A stretch of 64,000 bases of DNA from Paenibacillus sp. JCM 10914 (GTDB lineage Bacteria; Bacillota; Bacilli; Paenibacillales; Paenibacillaceae). Each line of letters starts with the position of its first letter. Position 1 is the first letter of the stretch. Positions 34,171 to 44,219 of the stretch are shown here, piece by piece. The stretch lies in contig NZ_BAZR01000008.1 of NCBI RefSeq assembly GCF_001315105.1, positions 1 to 64,000 on the forward strand, in the 5' to 3' direction. Position numbers and translations under genes: made by a program. The notes under the pieces are model-generated. The model did no database searches and was not told the DNA's origin. It worked only from the letters and a program-made list of their open reading frames with translations.

Positions 34171-34992
34171 TCAGTTGAACTGCTTCCGGTATTGCAGTGG
34201 CGACATCCCGAAGCGGGCTGAGAAGCGTCTCGTGAAGTAGGGCGGGTAGGTGAAGCCAACATGCTCGGCTATGCTGGATATAGACCAGGGGGTGGTGAGC
34301 AAGAGCCGTTTTGCCTGATCAAGCCGATATTGCAGCAAGTATTCGGTAGGTGTCACGCCGTACGATTCTTTCATGCATCTGGTGAGATAGTTGAAATGGT
34401 AATGGAGATGCTCCGATAAAGAGGTATTGTTGATAGGCTCCCGATAATGTGTCTTGATATACGACTCCACTTGTTCTGCTACGGTGCGGACTCTGGCGTG
34501 GCTCTGCTCGGTTCTGGACGGATCAAGCTGCTGAAGCAGCTCGATAAACACGGATTGTTCTCCCCAGAATGCAGAGGAGCGAGGTTCTATGGTCAACATT
34601 TGAAGAGATTCAAACAGGGCGTAGGCTTGTTCGGGAACAGGGATGGTCGTCTGCCTTGGCAGCTGTATTTTGTGTGAAATTAAGTCATATGACTGTATGA
34701 AATTCTTCGCTGTATCGAAGTGAAGCCAATAGAAAATCGTCTCCTCAGAGCATTCCTGCACAGCATAATGATAGGCATCCGGCAGCAGAATGAGCATGTC
34801 ACCCTCAGCTAACGCCCACGTGGACTCTTCTTCCCCTATAAACAAGCAGCCTTTCTTGACTACGATCAAGTCATATACTCCGAGGTTTCTGCGGGCAGGG
34901 TGGTACTCGCCGGGCTTATAGATGGTCATGCCGGACTCCAGGTAATAGGGCAGCGGCAGCGATGGAAAGGTAAGGATTGATTCATTTCCCAT
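34171..34992 (-). CDS. AraC-family regulator with cupin sensor
   Basis: 273 residues. N-terminal cupin-like sugar-binding domain about 10-140 (GEYHPARRNLGVYDLIVVKKG; DMLILLPDAYHY), C-terminal AraC double HTH about 165-273 (PINNTSLSEHLHYHFNYLTR; AEHVGFTYPPYFTRRFSARFG). Starts at ATG 34992 after GAGGTG. Divergent from the GH127 gene 150 bases away, which it most likely activates in response to an arabinoside. Confidence 0.9.
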   Translation of the reverse strand: MGNESILTFPSLPLPYYLESGMTIYKPGEYHPARRNLGVYDLIVVKKGCLFIGEEESTWALAEGDMLILLPDAYHYAVQECSEETIFYWLHFDTAKNFIQSYDLISHKIQLPRQTTIPVPEQAYALFESLQMLTIEPRSSAFWGEQSVFIELLQQLDPSRTEQSHARVRTVAEQVESYIKTHYREPINNTSLSEHLHYHFNYLTRCMKESYGVTPTEYLLQYRLDQAKRLLLTTPWSISSIAEHVGFTYPPYFTRRFSARFGMSPLQYRKQFN

Positions 34993-35145
34993 GAAGGCAC
35001 CTCAACAAGTGTGAAATAATATAAATAATTGGGTCGATTCGGATATCACTTTCTTCCTATCATAGAGTCTAGAATGGGAAGTGTCGAGGGCGAGAACCAT
35101 CAATCGTGATCGATATTTCGATACGAAGGAGTGTATATCCAAGTG

Positions 35146-37111
35146 ATGACGCAAACTGTTCGTTCGCATGCTATTCCGCTCCAGCAGGTGAAGCTGGATG
35201 ATCCTTTCTGGTCCCGTTACATAGTACTGATCCGGGACGTGGTAATACCGTACCAATATGAAGCTCTACATGACCGGATTGCCGGGGTTGAACCAAGTCA
35301 TAGCGTGGCCAATTTCCGGATAGCGGCAGGACTGGAGGAAGGTGAATTTCATGGGTTTGTATTTCAGGACAGCGATGTGGCGAAATGGCTAGAGGCCGCT
35401 GCGTATTCTTTGACTATTGCTTATGATCGGAAGCTGGATGAACAAGTCGATGCGATGATTGATCTCGTAGCTGCGGCACAGCAACCAGACGGATATTTAA
35501 ATACGTATTTTACGATCAAGGAACCGGATAAACGGTGGACGAACCTGACCGACTGCCATGAATTATATTGCGCCGGTCATATGATCGAGGCAGCGGTCGC
35601 TCATTTCCGAGCGACAGGCAAGCGGAAACTGCTGGGCGTGGCTTGCCGTTTTGCCGATTACATCGATACGGTGTTTGGTCCCGAGGATGGCCAGATTCAC
35701 GGCTATGACGGTCATCAGGAGATTGAACTGGCCCTGATCAAATTATATGAAGTTACAAAGGAGCAGAGATATCTGAGACTCAGTCAATATTTCCTGGATG
35801 AGCGTGGACGAGAGCCTGCCTTCTTCGTCATGGAATGGGAACGGCGCGGGAAGTCATCTTTCTATGCCTCCCCTTCACGCCGACCAGACATTGCTTATCA
35901 TCAGAGTCATTTACCTGTTAGGGAGCAGCGCGTGGGTGTTGGTCATTCTGTCCGGGCGGTTTATATGTATACGGCTATGGCGGATATGGCTGCACGTACG
36001 CAAGATGAGGCTTTGCTAGAGGCGTGCCGGCATCTTTGGAATAATACGGTTCACAAGCAAATGTACATTACCGGGGGAATTGGCTCGACACACCATGGCG
36101 AGGCCTTTACGACGGATTATGATCTGCCTAATGATACGGTGTACGCGGAGACCTGTGCTTCCATCGGGCTGATCTTCTTCGCGCAGCGGATGCTCCAGCT
36201 CTCACCGCGATCCGAATATGCGGATGTGATGGAAAGGGCCTTGTACAACAACGTTCTTGGCAGTATGGCCCAGGACGGGCAGCACTTTTTTTTATGTAAA
36301 CCCGCTCGAGGTTTGGCCGACGGCATGCCATCATAATCCGGGCAAACATCATGTGAAGCCGGTGCGCCAAGGATGGTTTGCGTGCGCTTGCTGCCCGCCG
36401 AATGTGGCAAGGCTGCTGACTTCGCTCGGGGAGTACGTATATACCATGAGTCACGATACACTTTACACCCACCTGTATATTGGTGGAGAAGCTGAGGTAA
36501 CGTTGGATGGTATTCCGGTGAAGCTGGTTCAGAGCAGCGAGATGCCTTGGCACGGTCGGGTTTCCCTGACGTTGCAGCCGGAACAAGCGGTGAAGTGGAC
36601 CGTGGCCGTACGCATTCCAGGGTGGGCACAAGGTCAAGCTGCGGTACAAGTGAACGGGCAGTCATGTCATATCGAAGACAGCATAAAGGATGGCTATGCT
36701 TATATTACAAGGACGTGGGCAGCGGGTGATACGCTGGAGCTTGAGTTCCCAATGGAGATTCAGCAAGTCCGGGCCAACCCGCGGATTCGCGCGAATGCCG
36801 GCAAGTCTGCAATCCAGCGTGGGCCGCTCGTATACTGTCTGGAGGGCGTGGACCACAATGCATTGTTGTCCTCCATTAGCCTGGCAACCGATCCGATACT
36901 TCAAGCCAGATTCGATCCTAAACTGGTCAGCGGAGCGGTTGTCATTGAGGGTCAGGGCTTTCGTGAGAAGCTGGAAGAGTGGGACGACGAGGCCTTGTAT
37001 CGTGCGACAACCAATGAGTATGCGCCTGTCTCTATCAAGGCTATTCCATATTATTTATGGGGTAACCGTGGCGAGAACGAGATGATGGTCTGGATAAGAG
37101 CGAAATATTGA
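35146..37111 (+). CDS. GH127 beta-L-arabinofuranosidase, frame broken at a T-run (36286-36293)
   Basis: Cytoplasmic retaining glycosidase with a zinc-coordinated cysteine nucleophile. Family landmarks: RIAAGLEEGEFHGFVFQDSD, LAAAQQPDGYLNTYF, GGIGSTHHGEAF, acid/base-region NDTVYAETCASIG, and ACACCPPNVARLLTSLGEYVY, which contains the Zn/nucleophile cysteines. The first frame ends at 36334 and the second resumes at NPLEVWPTACHH. Removing one T from a run of eight restores 654 residues. Candidate starts ATG 35146 or GTG 35143 follow AAGGAG. No signal peptide. Confidence 0.9.
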
Positions 37112-37207
37112 CGGATATCGTTATGGTTTTTGCATTTATAAATAGGCTTCGTGTATGAATCGTTCCATTGTGCGAAGTGAATACCCGGTAGAGCACTAGT
37201 GAAAAAA

Positions 37208-37394
37208 ATTCCTGCAAATATGCAGGAATGAGTGGGTTGAAAATACGATATGTACCAAAAGCCTGCAAATGTGCAGGCTTTTTAATTCATGTTAGGGCTA
37301 ATTGGACGAATGTGGGATAAAAACCTGCACATTTGCATCTTTTTCTACTGAAAAGCTCGATTTCTATGAAAATGCCTGCACATCCGCATCCTTT
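37208..37394. repeat. Cluster of four CCTGCA-type intergenic hairpin repeats
   Basis: Four copies start at about 37211, 37262, 37324 and 37375. Copies 1 and 2 are perfect hairpins (ATTCCTGCA-AATA-TGCAGGAAT; AAAAGCCTGCA-AATG-TGCAGGCTTTT), the second flanked by A and T runs like a bidirectional terminator. Copies 3 and 4 (CCTGCACATTTGCATC; CCTGCACATCCGCATC) share the left arm but have decayed right arms. The 329-base gap 37112-37440 holds nothing else I recognise. Confidence 0.75.
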
Positions 37395-37440
37395 ACATAA
37401 CATGAACAAGCATGTGGACATAGCCGATGATACCAAGTTG

Positions 37441-37923
37441 TTATTCGCTTAACAGCTTTTTGATGTCGGCTTCCATCTTCTCAGGCGTATCGGCTGGAGC
37501 GTAACGCTTCACAACCTTCCCGTCTCGATTGACCAGAAACTTGGTGAAATTCCATTTTATCGATTTGGTGCCGAGTGCACCAGGAGCTTCGCTCGCCAGG
37601 TATTTATACAAGGGATGCGCATTTGTACCATTGACGTCAATCTTGGAGAACAACGGAAAGGTGACGCCGTGATTAACCTTGCATGCTTGTTCAATCGCCG
37701 AATCCTCCGGCAGCTCTTGGTTCATGAATTGGCTGCTGGGGAACCCAAGCACGCGCAGTCCTCGTTCGCCGTACGTCTGATGCAACTTCTCCAAACCGTC
37801 GAATTGCGGGGCGAAGCCGCACTTGGTTGCCGTGTTGACGATGAGCAGAACGTCCCCTTTATAAGCCGCTAACGATTCTTCCTCACCGCGAATGTTCTTG
37901 ACGTTATATTGATAAATCGACAT
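37441..37923 (-). CDS. Glutathione peroxidase family protein (Cys-type, thioredoxin-dependent likely)
   Basis: 160 residues. Reduces peroxides. Catalytic site NTATKCGFAPQFDGL with a cysteine (not selenocysteine) near residue 36, GFPSSQFMNQE with the Gln, and WNFTKFLVNRDG with the Trp/Asn of the tetrad. Firmicute members use thioredoxin since glutathione is absent. Start 37923 (MSIYQYNVKNI) follows AAAGGATG; an in-frame ATG 11 codons earlier is weaker. Monocistronic. Confidence 0.93.
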   Translation of the reverse strand: MSIYQYNVKNIRGEEESLAAYKGDVLLIVNTATKCGFAPQFDGLEKLHQTYGERGLRVLGFPSSQFMNQELPEDSAIEQACKVNHGVTFPLFSKIDVNGTNAHPLYKYLASEAPGALGTKSIKWNFTKFLVNRDGKVVKRYAPADTPEKMEADIKKLLSE

Positions 37924-38093
37924 CGTTGTCACATCCTTTTCCAACTGTATGGTCATGATTCTAAATTATAAACGAAATGATGTGTGAATGAACAATTTCC
38001 ATCGATAGGACTGGACGAAATTAGGAGATTTGTGGGATATTAAATTCATAACGCTTATAATATGGGCTATTTTTCCAGATCAGGAGGGGGAAG

Positions 38094-39002
38094 ATGAAGT
38101 ATCAAACACAAATGTTCAGGACGACCATCATCAGTGTGCTGGCCTTTGTATTTATTGTGCTCATTGTTTTGATTCCAAGAGACATTCAGCTGGCTTTAGA
38201 AGGTAATTTATGGGTGAGCAACTATTCGTTCGATATGCAGGAGTATCTGACTTATGTTGTAGACTATATCGGCAGTGCCTTTCGGAATGGAACACTCGGC
38301 CTATCGAGTTATGTTGATCATTCTTCGGAAGCCGCCGCTTTCACGGCTGTAGGCATGAGTCTGTTGGTCATTGTCTCGGCGCTGCTGATCGGTTTTATAT
38401 TCGGTATTCTGAAGGGCATTGTCGATTACAAGCTATCCAAGACGCGATTTAATGTGCTGGGGCACTGGACCACCTGGTTGTTCCAGTCGATCCCGGATTT
38501 TTTTCTCATGCTGTTCATCCAGTGGCTGCTCATTAAGCATATACCGGCTATTCGATACTTTGCGGTGGAAGGATGGCAGTCGTTTATGATCCCGGCGCTG
38601 CTCGTTTCGATATATCCTATCTTTTATATTGCCAGAATCACGTCCGCCTCGCTGCTGAATCAAGAAGGAAAGCTATACATATTGATGGCTAAAGCCAAGG
38701 GCTTGAGTGATCACCGAATCATCTATAAACATATGCTGCGCAACGGAATCGCTAACATTTTGACTCATTTGCCGGGCTTGCTCGTATTCATTCTCTCCAA
38801 TCTGCTGATTGTTGAATATTATCGTAACTATCCGGGTGCAGCCTGGCGCCTGTTCCAGGCTATAGATTATAACACCTTCTCAGGCACTGGTGCTTCTTAC
38901 GAACCTGGTGTAATCATTTGGATCGCCTTTTCCTTCATGGTGTTATTTCTGCTCGTACAATGGATAAGTCAATGGGCACGTACCTACTTTGATCCGCGAT
39001 AG
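38094..39002 (+). CDS. DppB/OppB-type ABC transporter permease
   Basis: 302 residues, membrane-spanning, with an extracytoplasmic loop after TM1 (about residues 30-85) and the permease EAA-like region AKAKGLSDHRIIYKHMLRNGIANI (about 202-225). Matches the dipeptide/oligopeptide/nickel permease family. RBS AGGAGGGGG. Encoded with a DppC-like partner only; no binding protein or ATPase gene lies nearby, so the rest of the transporter must be elsewhere or this pair has another job. Confidence 0.85.
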   Translation: MKYQTQMFRTTIISVLAFVFIVLIVLIPRDIQLALEGNLWVSNYSFDMQEYLTYVVDYIGSAFRNGTLGLSSYVDHSSEAAAFTAVGMSLLVIVSALLIGFIFGILKGIVDYKLSKTRFNVLGHWTTWLFQSIPDFFLMLFIQWLLIKHIPAIRYFAVEGWQSFMIPALLVSIYPIFYIARITSASLLNQEGKLYILMAKAKGLSDHRIIYKHMLRNGIANILTHLPGLLVFILSNLLIVEYYRNYPGAAWRLFQAIDYNTFSGTGASYEPGVIIWIAFSFMVLFLLVQWISQWARTYFDPR

Positions 39003-39017
39003 GAGGTTTGGCAAGTT

Positions 39018-39920
39018 ATGAAGAAGAACACCCCGTTGTGGCTTGGCGGTATCCTGTTAACCTTTATATTTTTGGTTATGTTCGCCGGCCCGTATCTGCC
39101 CTTCATTGATAAAGATTTAAATCAGGAGCGCTCCCGCTGGATGATGATCGACGGTGAAGAGAAGCTGAGACTACCCATATTCAAGCCATCCAGTAAAAAC
39201 TGGATCGGAACGGATAAGCAGGGTGTCGATAATCTCAGCAAAATCGTGGTGGCGACGAAGGAAACGATCCTGCTCGTCATTATCATTGCGTTGACCCGTT
39301 ACATGATTGCCATTCCCCTGGGTCTTATGGCGAGGAAAATGAAAGGCGTCTCCCACCAGATCATAACCGTGCTTAATCAGATGTTCTCCTATCTGCCGCC
39401 CGTATTCTCGTCCGCGCTCCTTCTGGCTATTCCTTACTTCCTGTTCTCGCAACATCGCATCGCATGGGCTATCTTCATTCTGGCGGTTGTTGAAGTGGGT
39501 CGTGTCGCGTATACAACGCAGCATCAGGTCAACAAGATGGGGCAGGAGCTCTATATGGAGGCGAGTACGGCATTGGGGCTGCGGACAAGAACACTGACAA
39601 AGCATTACTTCATCCCGAACCTGTTCCCGGAAGTCGTGGTTAATTTCTTCATTGATATGGGAAAGGTGATGCTGCTGATAGGACAATTGGCGATTATGAA
39701 CATTTTCCTCGGTCATGAATGGAAAGAAGTCAATTACTACACGATGGAATTCGTGGAGACGGGTTACAATTGGGCGACGATCCTCGCTAAACATCGCCAT
39801 GAAATCTTTCTTGGCAAATTCGAATTTATTTTCTACCCTGCATCGGCGATGATGTTCGCGATTATCGCGTTTAACCTGTTTGGCGAAGGTCTGCGCAGAC
39901 GGTTTCAATTGAAGGGTTAA
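39018..39920 (+). CDS. DppC/OppC-type ABC transporter permease
   Basis: 300 residues; TM1 at about 10-28, a periplasmic-type loop with NWIGTDKQGVDNLSKIV (the conserved GTD.G.D motif of OppC proteins), five further helices, and EAA-like MEASTALGLRTRTLTKHYFIPNL (about 180-202). RBS ATAGGAGG. Second gene of the orphan permease operon; substrate unknown. Confidence 0.87.
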   Translation: MKKNTPLWLGGILLTFIFLVMFAGPYLPFIDKDLNQERSRWMMIDGEEKLRLPIFKPSSKNWIGTDKQGVDNLSKIVVATKETILLVIIIALTRYMIAIPLGLMARKMKGVSHQIITVLNQMFSYLPPVFSSALLLAIPYFLFSQHRIAWAIFILAVVEVGRVAYTTQHQVNKMGQELYMEASTALGLRTRTLTKHYFIPNLFPEVVVNFFIDMGKVMLLIGQLAIMNIFLGHEWKEVNYYTMEFVETGYNWATILAKHRHEIFLGKFEFIFYPASAMMFAIIAFNLFGEGLRRRFQLKG

Positions 39921-39942
39921 CGACGCCGCATGCATTATGAAA

Positions 39943-40015
39943 AAAGCCGGAAGCAAGGGCTGCACTATCTCCCACCATTAAGGGAGAGGAGGCGCAGCCT
40001 GCTTCCGGCTTTGTT
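39943..40015. terminator. Long bidirectional terminator
   Basis: AAAGCCGGAAGCAaGGGCTGC pairs with GCAGCCtGCTTCCGGCTTT; an inner CTCCC/GGGAG hairpin sits in the loop. A and T runs flank it. Between convergent permease and amylase genes. Confidence 0.9.
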
Positions 40016-40032
40016 GTTATCTTCAGAGTCCG

Positions 40033-41502
40033 TCAGGCTTCCACCGGAACATCGGGATGAGCCCAGACGGATACGCTGCCGCCATTAACGGGAAAAACGG
40101 CATAACCATCCCCCCCAATCGTCACTCGTTCTTGGCGTGTCTTCGTTAGATCGACCCATACTTCTCCTGCCCGTTCTTTGCCGACAAACATCCGTTTCTT
40201 CCCTGCATCACCATTCGAGATCAGGACGGCACAACCGGAGTGTTCGATGTCGGCAATGCCTCTACGCACCCAGCCGATCGTGTTCGGATGATCAAAATAA
40301 TCATCCTGGTCGCCATAGGCACGCTCCGTTCTGGCATACAGCAATGGGTCAATGGCTTCTTTTTTGCCGGGAATGGGATTGTTCCCACCAATCCCATAGT
40401 AATCCCCATAAAAAACGGCGGGATAACCATCCTTCCGCAGCAGAATCAATGCATACGCACTCTGTTTGAACCAATCTTCAATCCAGGACTCCAGCGCTTC
40501 ATGCGGCTGCGAATCGTGATTATCAACGAAGGTGACGGCGTTCATCGGATGCGATTGCACCAGGGTATCGTCGAAAATGGTGCGAAGATCAAAGGAGCGG
40601 CCTGCCTTGGAAGCGGCATGCAGCTTATAGTGCAAAGAGACGTCAAACAGATCGATCTTGTAATCGATCGTATCTAGAAAGTGGCGGCATGCCTGAAGCT
40701 CCGGATTCCAGAACTCGCCCACCATATAGAAGTCATCTCCGCGCTTTTTTTTCATGGCTGACGCGAATTCTTTAATGAAATGATGATTGATATGCTTAAT
40801 GGCATCCAAGCGGAAGCCCCCGCATTGCAGTGTATCAATCAGCCATTGGCCCCAATGGATCATTTCGCTGCGAACCTCGGGGTGGCCGTAGTCAATATTC
40901 GCGAACATTAGATAGTCATAGTTACCGAATTCACGATCAACGTGCTCACTCCAGGATTTATTCTCGCCCAAGATCCGGTAGATGCCGGATTGCTTGCCAG
41001 CGGCATCATAGTCGGTACCGTTAAAGTGATTGAAGTTCCATTGAAACGAAGAATGCTGCTTTCCCCGTCCAGGGAACGTGAACTTAGTCCAACCTTCGAT
41101 TTCGAACGGCTTTGAAATGTCCTTTGTCCGGTCCATCTCATCCACTTGCACCACTTGAAATCGCTCGGTCTCATCGGCCCCGGCCTTATGGTTCATGACA
41201 AGATCAACATAGACAGCAATGCCATGCTTGCTGCAGGCGGCCATAGCGTCCGTCAACTGCTGTTTCGTTCCATACTTCGTTCGAACCGTGCCCTTCTGGT
41301 CAAACTCGCCCAGATCATACAGATCGTATACCCCGTATCCATTATCTTCTGCTGACAAGGCTTTCGTTACCGGTGGTATCCAGACGGCATCGATTCCTGC
41401 TTGACTAAGTTCAGGTGCCGCGTGCTTAAGCCGGTCCCAATGTAAGCCATCGGCTGCTATATGCCATTCGAAAAATTGCATGATCGTATGATTTCGCTGC
41501 AT
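40033..41502 (-). CDS. Cytoplasmic alpha-amylase (GH13, liquefying type)
   Basis: 489 residues, no signal peptide, so it acts on internal alpha-glucans or imported maltodextrins. GH13_5-like: region I YVDLVMNHK, region II GFRLDAIKH (nucleophile D), region III VGEFW (acid/base E), region IV FVDNHDSQP. Preceded by AAAGAGGAGATGGA. Standalone gene; C-terminal beta domain ends in VSVWAHPD. Confidence 0.95.
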   Translation of the reverse strand: MQRNHTIMQFFEWHIAADGLHWDRLKHAAPELSQAGIDAVWIPPVTKALSAEDNGYGVYDLYDLGEFDQKGTVRTKYGTKQQLTDAMAACSKHGIAVYVDLVMNHKAGADETERFQVVQVDEMDRTKDISKPFEIEGWTKFTFPGRGKQHSSFQWNFNHFNGTDYDAAGKQSGIYRILGENKSWSEHVDREFGNYDYLMFANIDYGHPEVRSEMIHWGQWLIDTLQCGGFRLDAIKHINHHFIKEFASAMKKKRGDDFYMVGEFWNPELQACRHFLDTIDYKIDLFDVSLHYKLHAASKAGRSFDLRTIFDDTLVQSHPMNAVTFVDNHDSQPHEALESWIEDWFKQSAYALILLRKDGYPAVFYGDYYGIGGNNPIPGKKEAIDPLLYARTERAYGDQDDYFDHPNTIGWVRRGIADIEHSGCAVLISNGDAGKKRMFVGKERAGEVWVDLTKTRQERVTIGGDGYAVFPVNGGSVSVWAHPDVPVEA

Positions 41503-41674
41503 TATTCCATCTCCTCTTTCATGACAGCTCCCCGTTCAGCATCTACGGTGCTATAACTCCAATACCCAAGATGGCAGGGAAGCTAAACCTTCCGTATGAT
41601 GAGCGGATCCCAGTATATTAGTTCTACCCTAAAAAAGAAGGAATAAGACGGTGTCACGAGGATAGTTTGATGAA

Positions 41675-42717
41675 TCACACGATGGCATACGTAAGCAGGA
41701 TCAGCAAGAGGGTTGTGATTGACATAGCTAACAAAGGGCGCCAAACTCCTCGAAGGGCTTGCAAATGAATATTCAGCCCTAATCCAACCATGGCCATGGT
41801 CAGTAGGAATGAAGCTCCATGGGACAGCGCGTCCTGAAGCAATAGGGGAATGATCGGTTGTCCGGTCCATTCCCAGCTCCCCAGTAGACTCGCTGCAATG
41901 AAGCCGATCAGGAACCAGGGAAATTCCATTCGTGTACGTTGCTGGATGCGGCCCGTGCGTTTCATCCATGACATGAGCAAGATGGAGAGTGGTATGAGCA
42001 GAGATACACGTCCGAGCTTTGCCAGCAAGCCGAGGGCAAGTGCATCCTCACCTGCCGGCGCTGCAGCGAGCGCAACATGGGCAATTTCATGCAGGCTGAC
42101 TCCTGACCATACGCCATACTGCGCAGGTGTCAGAGGCAGCAGCGGTTGGACGAGTGTATATCCGATGGCGACGATGGTTCCGAGAAAAGCAATAAGTCCC
42201 GCTCCGATGGCCGTGTCGCTCTCTTTGGCATTCACGATTGGAGAAACGGCGGCAATCGCGCTGCGCCGCACACCCCGGTTCCAATTCCGAGCAGAAGCGA
42301 CAGGGACATGTCGGCTTTAAGCCATCTGGCAATCAATAGGGTCAGACTGATCGCAAATACGACGCTAAGCATATCTTTCAGCATTAGCCCTAGCCCCTGC
42401 TGAAAGATGATGAACATATTCAGTTTTAAGCCATACAGGACGATAGCCAGGCGAAGCAGTCGTTTGGCGGTAAATTGAATGCCGATACGGATTCTCTCTG
42501 GGTATCCGAACAGTTGCCGATATAAAGCGGCGATAAGAATAGCCCATGCGAGTTGGCCGAGGGATCCAAGTCCCGGTAAACCGGCTAAAGCATATCCTAT
42601 CAGGGCAATAACCAAGGTGAAGCCGATCCCACCTGCTGTGGGTGGTAAGGTCCGTCGGAGCCACCCGGTTGGTCGTTTGGCCGTATGATGTAGTGTCGAT
42701 GGTGCGGGTTCAGTCAT
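41675..42717 (-). CDS. YeiH/UPF0324-family sulfate exporter-like membrane protein, frame broken near 42259
   Basis: About 10 membrane helices. First frame (from 42717) reads to GTGVCGAARLPPFLQS and stops at 42232; the other supplies AIAAVSPIVNAKESDTAIG and the C-terminal half (SGVSLHEIAHVALAAAPAG; GLGLNIHLQALRG). One missing base (GCGCG for GCGGCG on the coding strand) restores GVCGAAAIAAVSPI and a 347-residue protein, normal for the family. Divergent from a LysR regulator, the usual partner. Proposed substrates in the family are sulfite/sulfonate-related anions. Confidence 0.88.
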
Positions 42718-42758
42718 CGGGCATAACCTCCGATTCGTTCGGTTGGTATGAACCCATC

Positions 42759-42825
42759 TTATCTTATGAGAATAGATAAGAGAAATAAATCATTATAATG
42801 GTCATCATAAGTAAATGGTTATGAT
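42759..42825. promoter_or_regulatory. LysR-type binding sites in the yeiH-lysR divergent region
   Basis: Two inverted repeats: TTATCT-N9-AGATAA (42759-42779) and ATCATAA-N8-TTATGAT (42804-42825). Spacing and T-N11-A form are as expected for a LysR recognition and activation site pair. Confidence 0.6.
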
Positions 42826-42874
42826 AATATGAAGCTATTAACATTCATAACGTCTAAATGTAAGGGGTTATCAA

Positions 42875-43771
42875 GTGGATCAAACACTAGAGGTATTCGT
42901 TACGGTCGTAGAAAAGGGGAATTTCACGCGTGCGGCCGAAGAGCTACTTATGACGCAACCGGCCGTTAGTCAGTATATACAGTCACTCGAAAGAGCTGTC
43001 GGCACGAAGTTGTTGGAGAGAACGAATAAATACGTCAGACTCAATAAGGCCGGAGAGATCGTATATCACCATGCGAAGGAGATCCTTGGGATGTATACTC
43101 GGATGCATTCGCTTGTGGACGATCTGATGCACCGGACTAGCGGCAGTCTTTCCATTGCCTCCAGTTATACCTTCGGCGAATATATGCTTCCGCATCTTAT
43201 AGCTTATATGAGAGAACACTATCCGTTAATTCGTCCTGCCATTACGATCGGGAATACGAAGGAAGTGGCGGAGATGATTCTAAAGCACGAAGCTGATATT
43301 GGCATCGTGGAGGGAGATTATCACGACGATAAACTGCAAATCGAAGCTTTCGCCGAGGATGAGATGCTGGTTATGGTTCCTCGTGATGGGCGCTATGATC
43401 ATCTGCAGGAGATGCCGCTTGCCGAGCTTGCGGATGAGACCTGGATCGTAAGGGAAGCGGGGTCTGGTACGAGGGAGGCGACGGAGCGAATGTTTGCCAG
43501 CTGCGCTGTCCGTCCTAGGCACATCGTGGAATTTGGCAGCACACAGCTAATCAAAGAATCGGTTGAAGCAGGGCTTGGCGTGACACTCCTGTCGCGATGG
43601 GTCGTTCGGAAGGAAGTTCAGCTTGGCACGCTGCATATGATTATACCGAACGATAAGCCGATAACCCGCCAATTCTCATGGATCACGCAGAAGACGCCTT
43701 ATCACACCAAAGTGGTTGAAGTTTTTCTTGATCTGCTTCATCACAAGCGTGGTTTTCCGAGGATCCCCTGA
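42875..43771 (+). CDS. LysR-family regulator (CysL-like)
   Basis: 298 residues. N-terminal HTH (MDQTLEVFVTVVEKGNFTRAAEEL; TQPAVSQYIQSLE) and periplasmic-binding-like effector domain about 90-290. GTG start at 42875 after AAGGGG. Divergent to yeiH; in Bacillota such pairs respond to sulfur-related or organic acid effectors. Likely activator of yeiH. Confidence 0.92.
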   Translation: MDQTLEVFVTVVEKGNFTRAAEELLMTQPAVSQYIQSLERAVGTKLLERTNKYVRLNKAGEIVYHHAKEILGMYTRMHSLVDDLMHRTSGSLSIASSYTFGEYMLPHLIAYMREHYPLIRPAITIGNTKEVAEMILKHEADIGIVEGDYHDDKLQIEAFAEDEMLVMVPRDGRYDHLQEMPLAELADETWIVREAGSGTREATERMFASCAVRPRHIVEFGSTQLIKESVEAGLGVTLLSRWVVRKEVQLGTLHMIIPNDKPITRQFSWITQKTPYHTKVVEVFLDLLHHKRGFPRIP

Positions 43772-43901
43772 GTTTTGGAATTTTTTTATCAGGATATGAT
43801 TACAAACGTTATAAATGGTCAAAAATAATTATTAAAATCCATAGTTTAATAAACACATCATGAACTGATAAGAAAATCGGGCGATGTAAGGAGGGTTATC
43901 G

Positions 43902-44120
43902 ATGAGAACATTTAATACAATTACGCTGTTGTTACTGATTGTTGGGGGCATTAACTGGCTGCTCGTAGGATTGTTTCAGTACGACCTTGTAGCTGCGCTG
44001 TTTGGTGGTCAAAGCGCTGCTGGTTCGCGTATCATCTATACGATCGTTGGTTTGTGCGCATTGTATTGCATCCGTTTCTTTGGAGATGTAACGAATGATG
44101 ATCGCTCTGCTGCTAGATAA
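43902..44120 (+). CDS. DUF378 family small membrane protein (YuzA-like)
   Basis: 72 residues, two membrane helices (about 6-27 and 43-62) with GGINWLLVGLFQYDLVAALFG, the DUF378 signature. Function unknown; some homologues are stress-induced. AGGAGGG RBS. Monocistronic with its own terminator. Confidence 0.92.
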   Translation: MRTFNTITLLLLIVGGINWLLVGLFQYDLVAALFGGQSAAGSRIIYTIVGLCALYCIRFFGDVTNDDRSAAR

Positions 44121-44182
44121 GTTAGTTTAATTAACGTATTAAGTAATGTGAGTGTAATGTATAATCAAAAATTGTACGATGT

Positions 44183-44219
44183 AAAGCCGTCCTTCCATGG
44201 TGTGGGACGGCTTTGTTTT
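44183..44219 (+). terminator. Terminator after the DUF378 gene
   Basis: AAAGCCGTCC pairs with GGACGGCTTT across a 12-base loop, then GTTTTG. Confidence 0.88.

Noticed and set aside
37208-37394. CRISPR-like array
   Set aside because: Repeats are short palindromes with decayed copies and no unique equal spacers, and no cas gene is near.
37441-37923. Selenocysteine-containing glutathione peroxidase
   Set aside because: The active site codon is a cysteine codon and no in-frame TGA is present.
43820-43901. A sigma-B promoter upstream of the DUF378 gene
   Set aside because: A GTTTAA is present, but no GGGTAT-like -10 occurs at the right distance.
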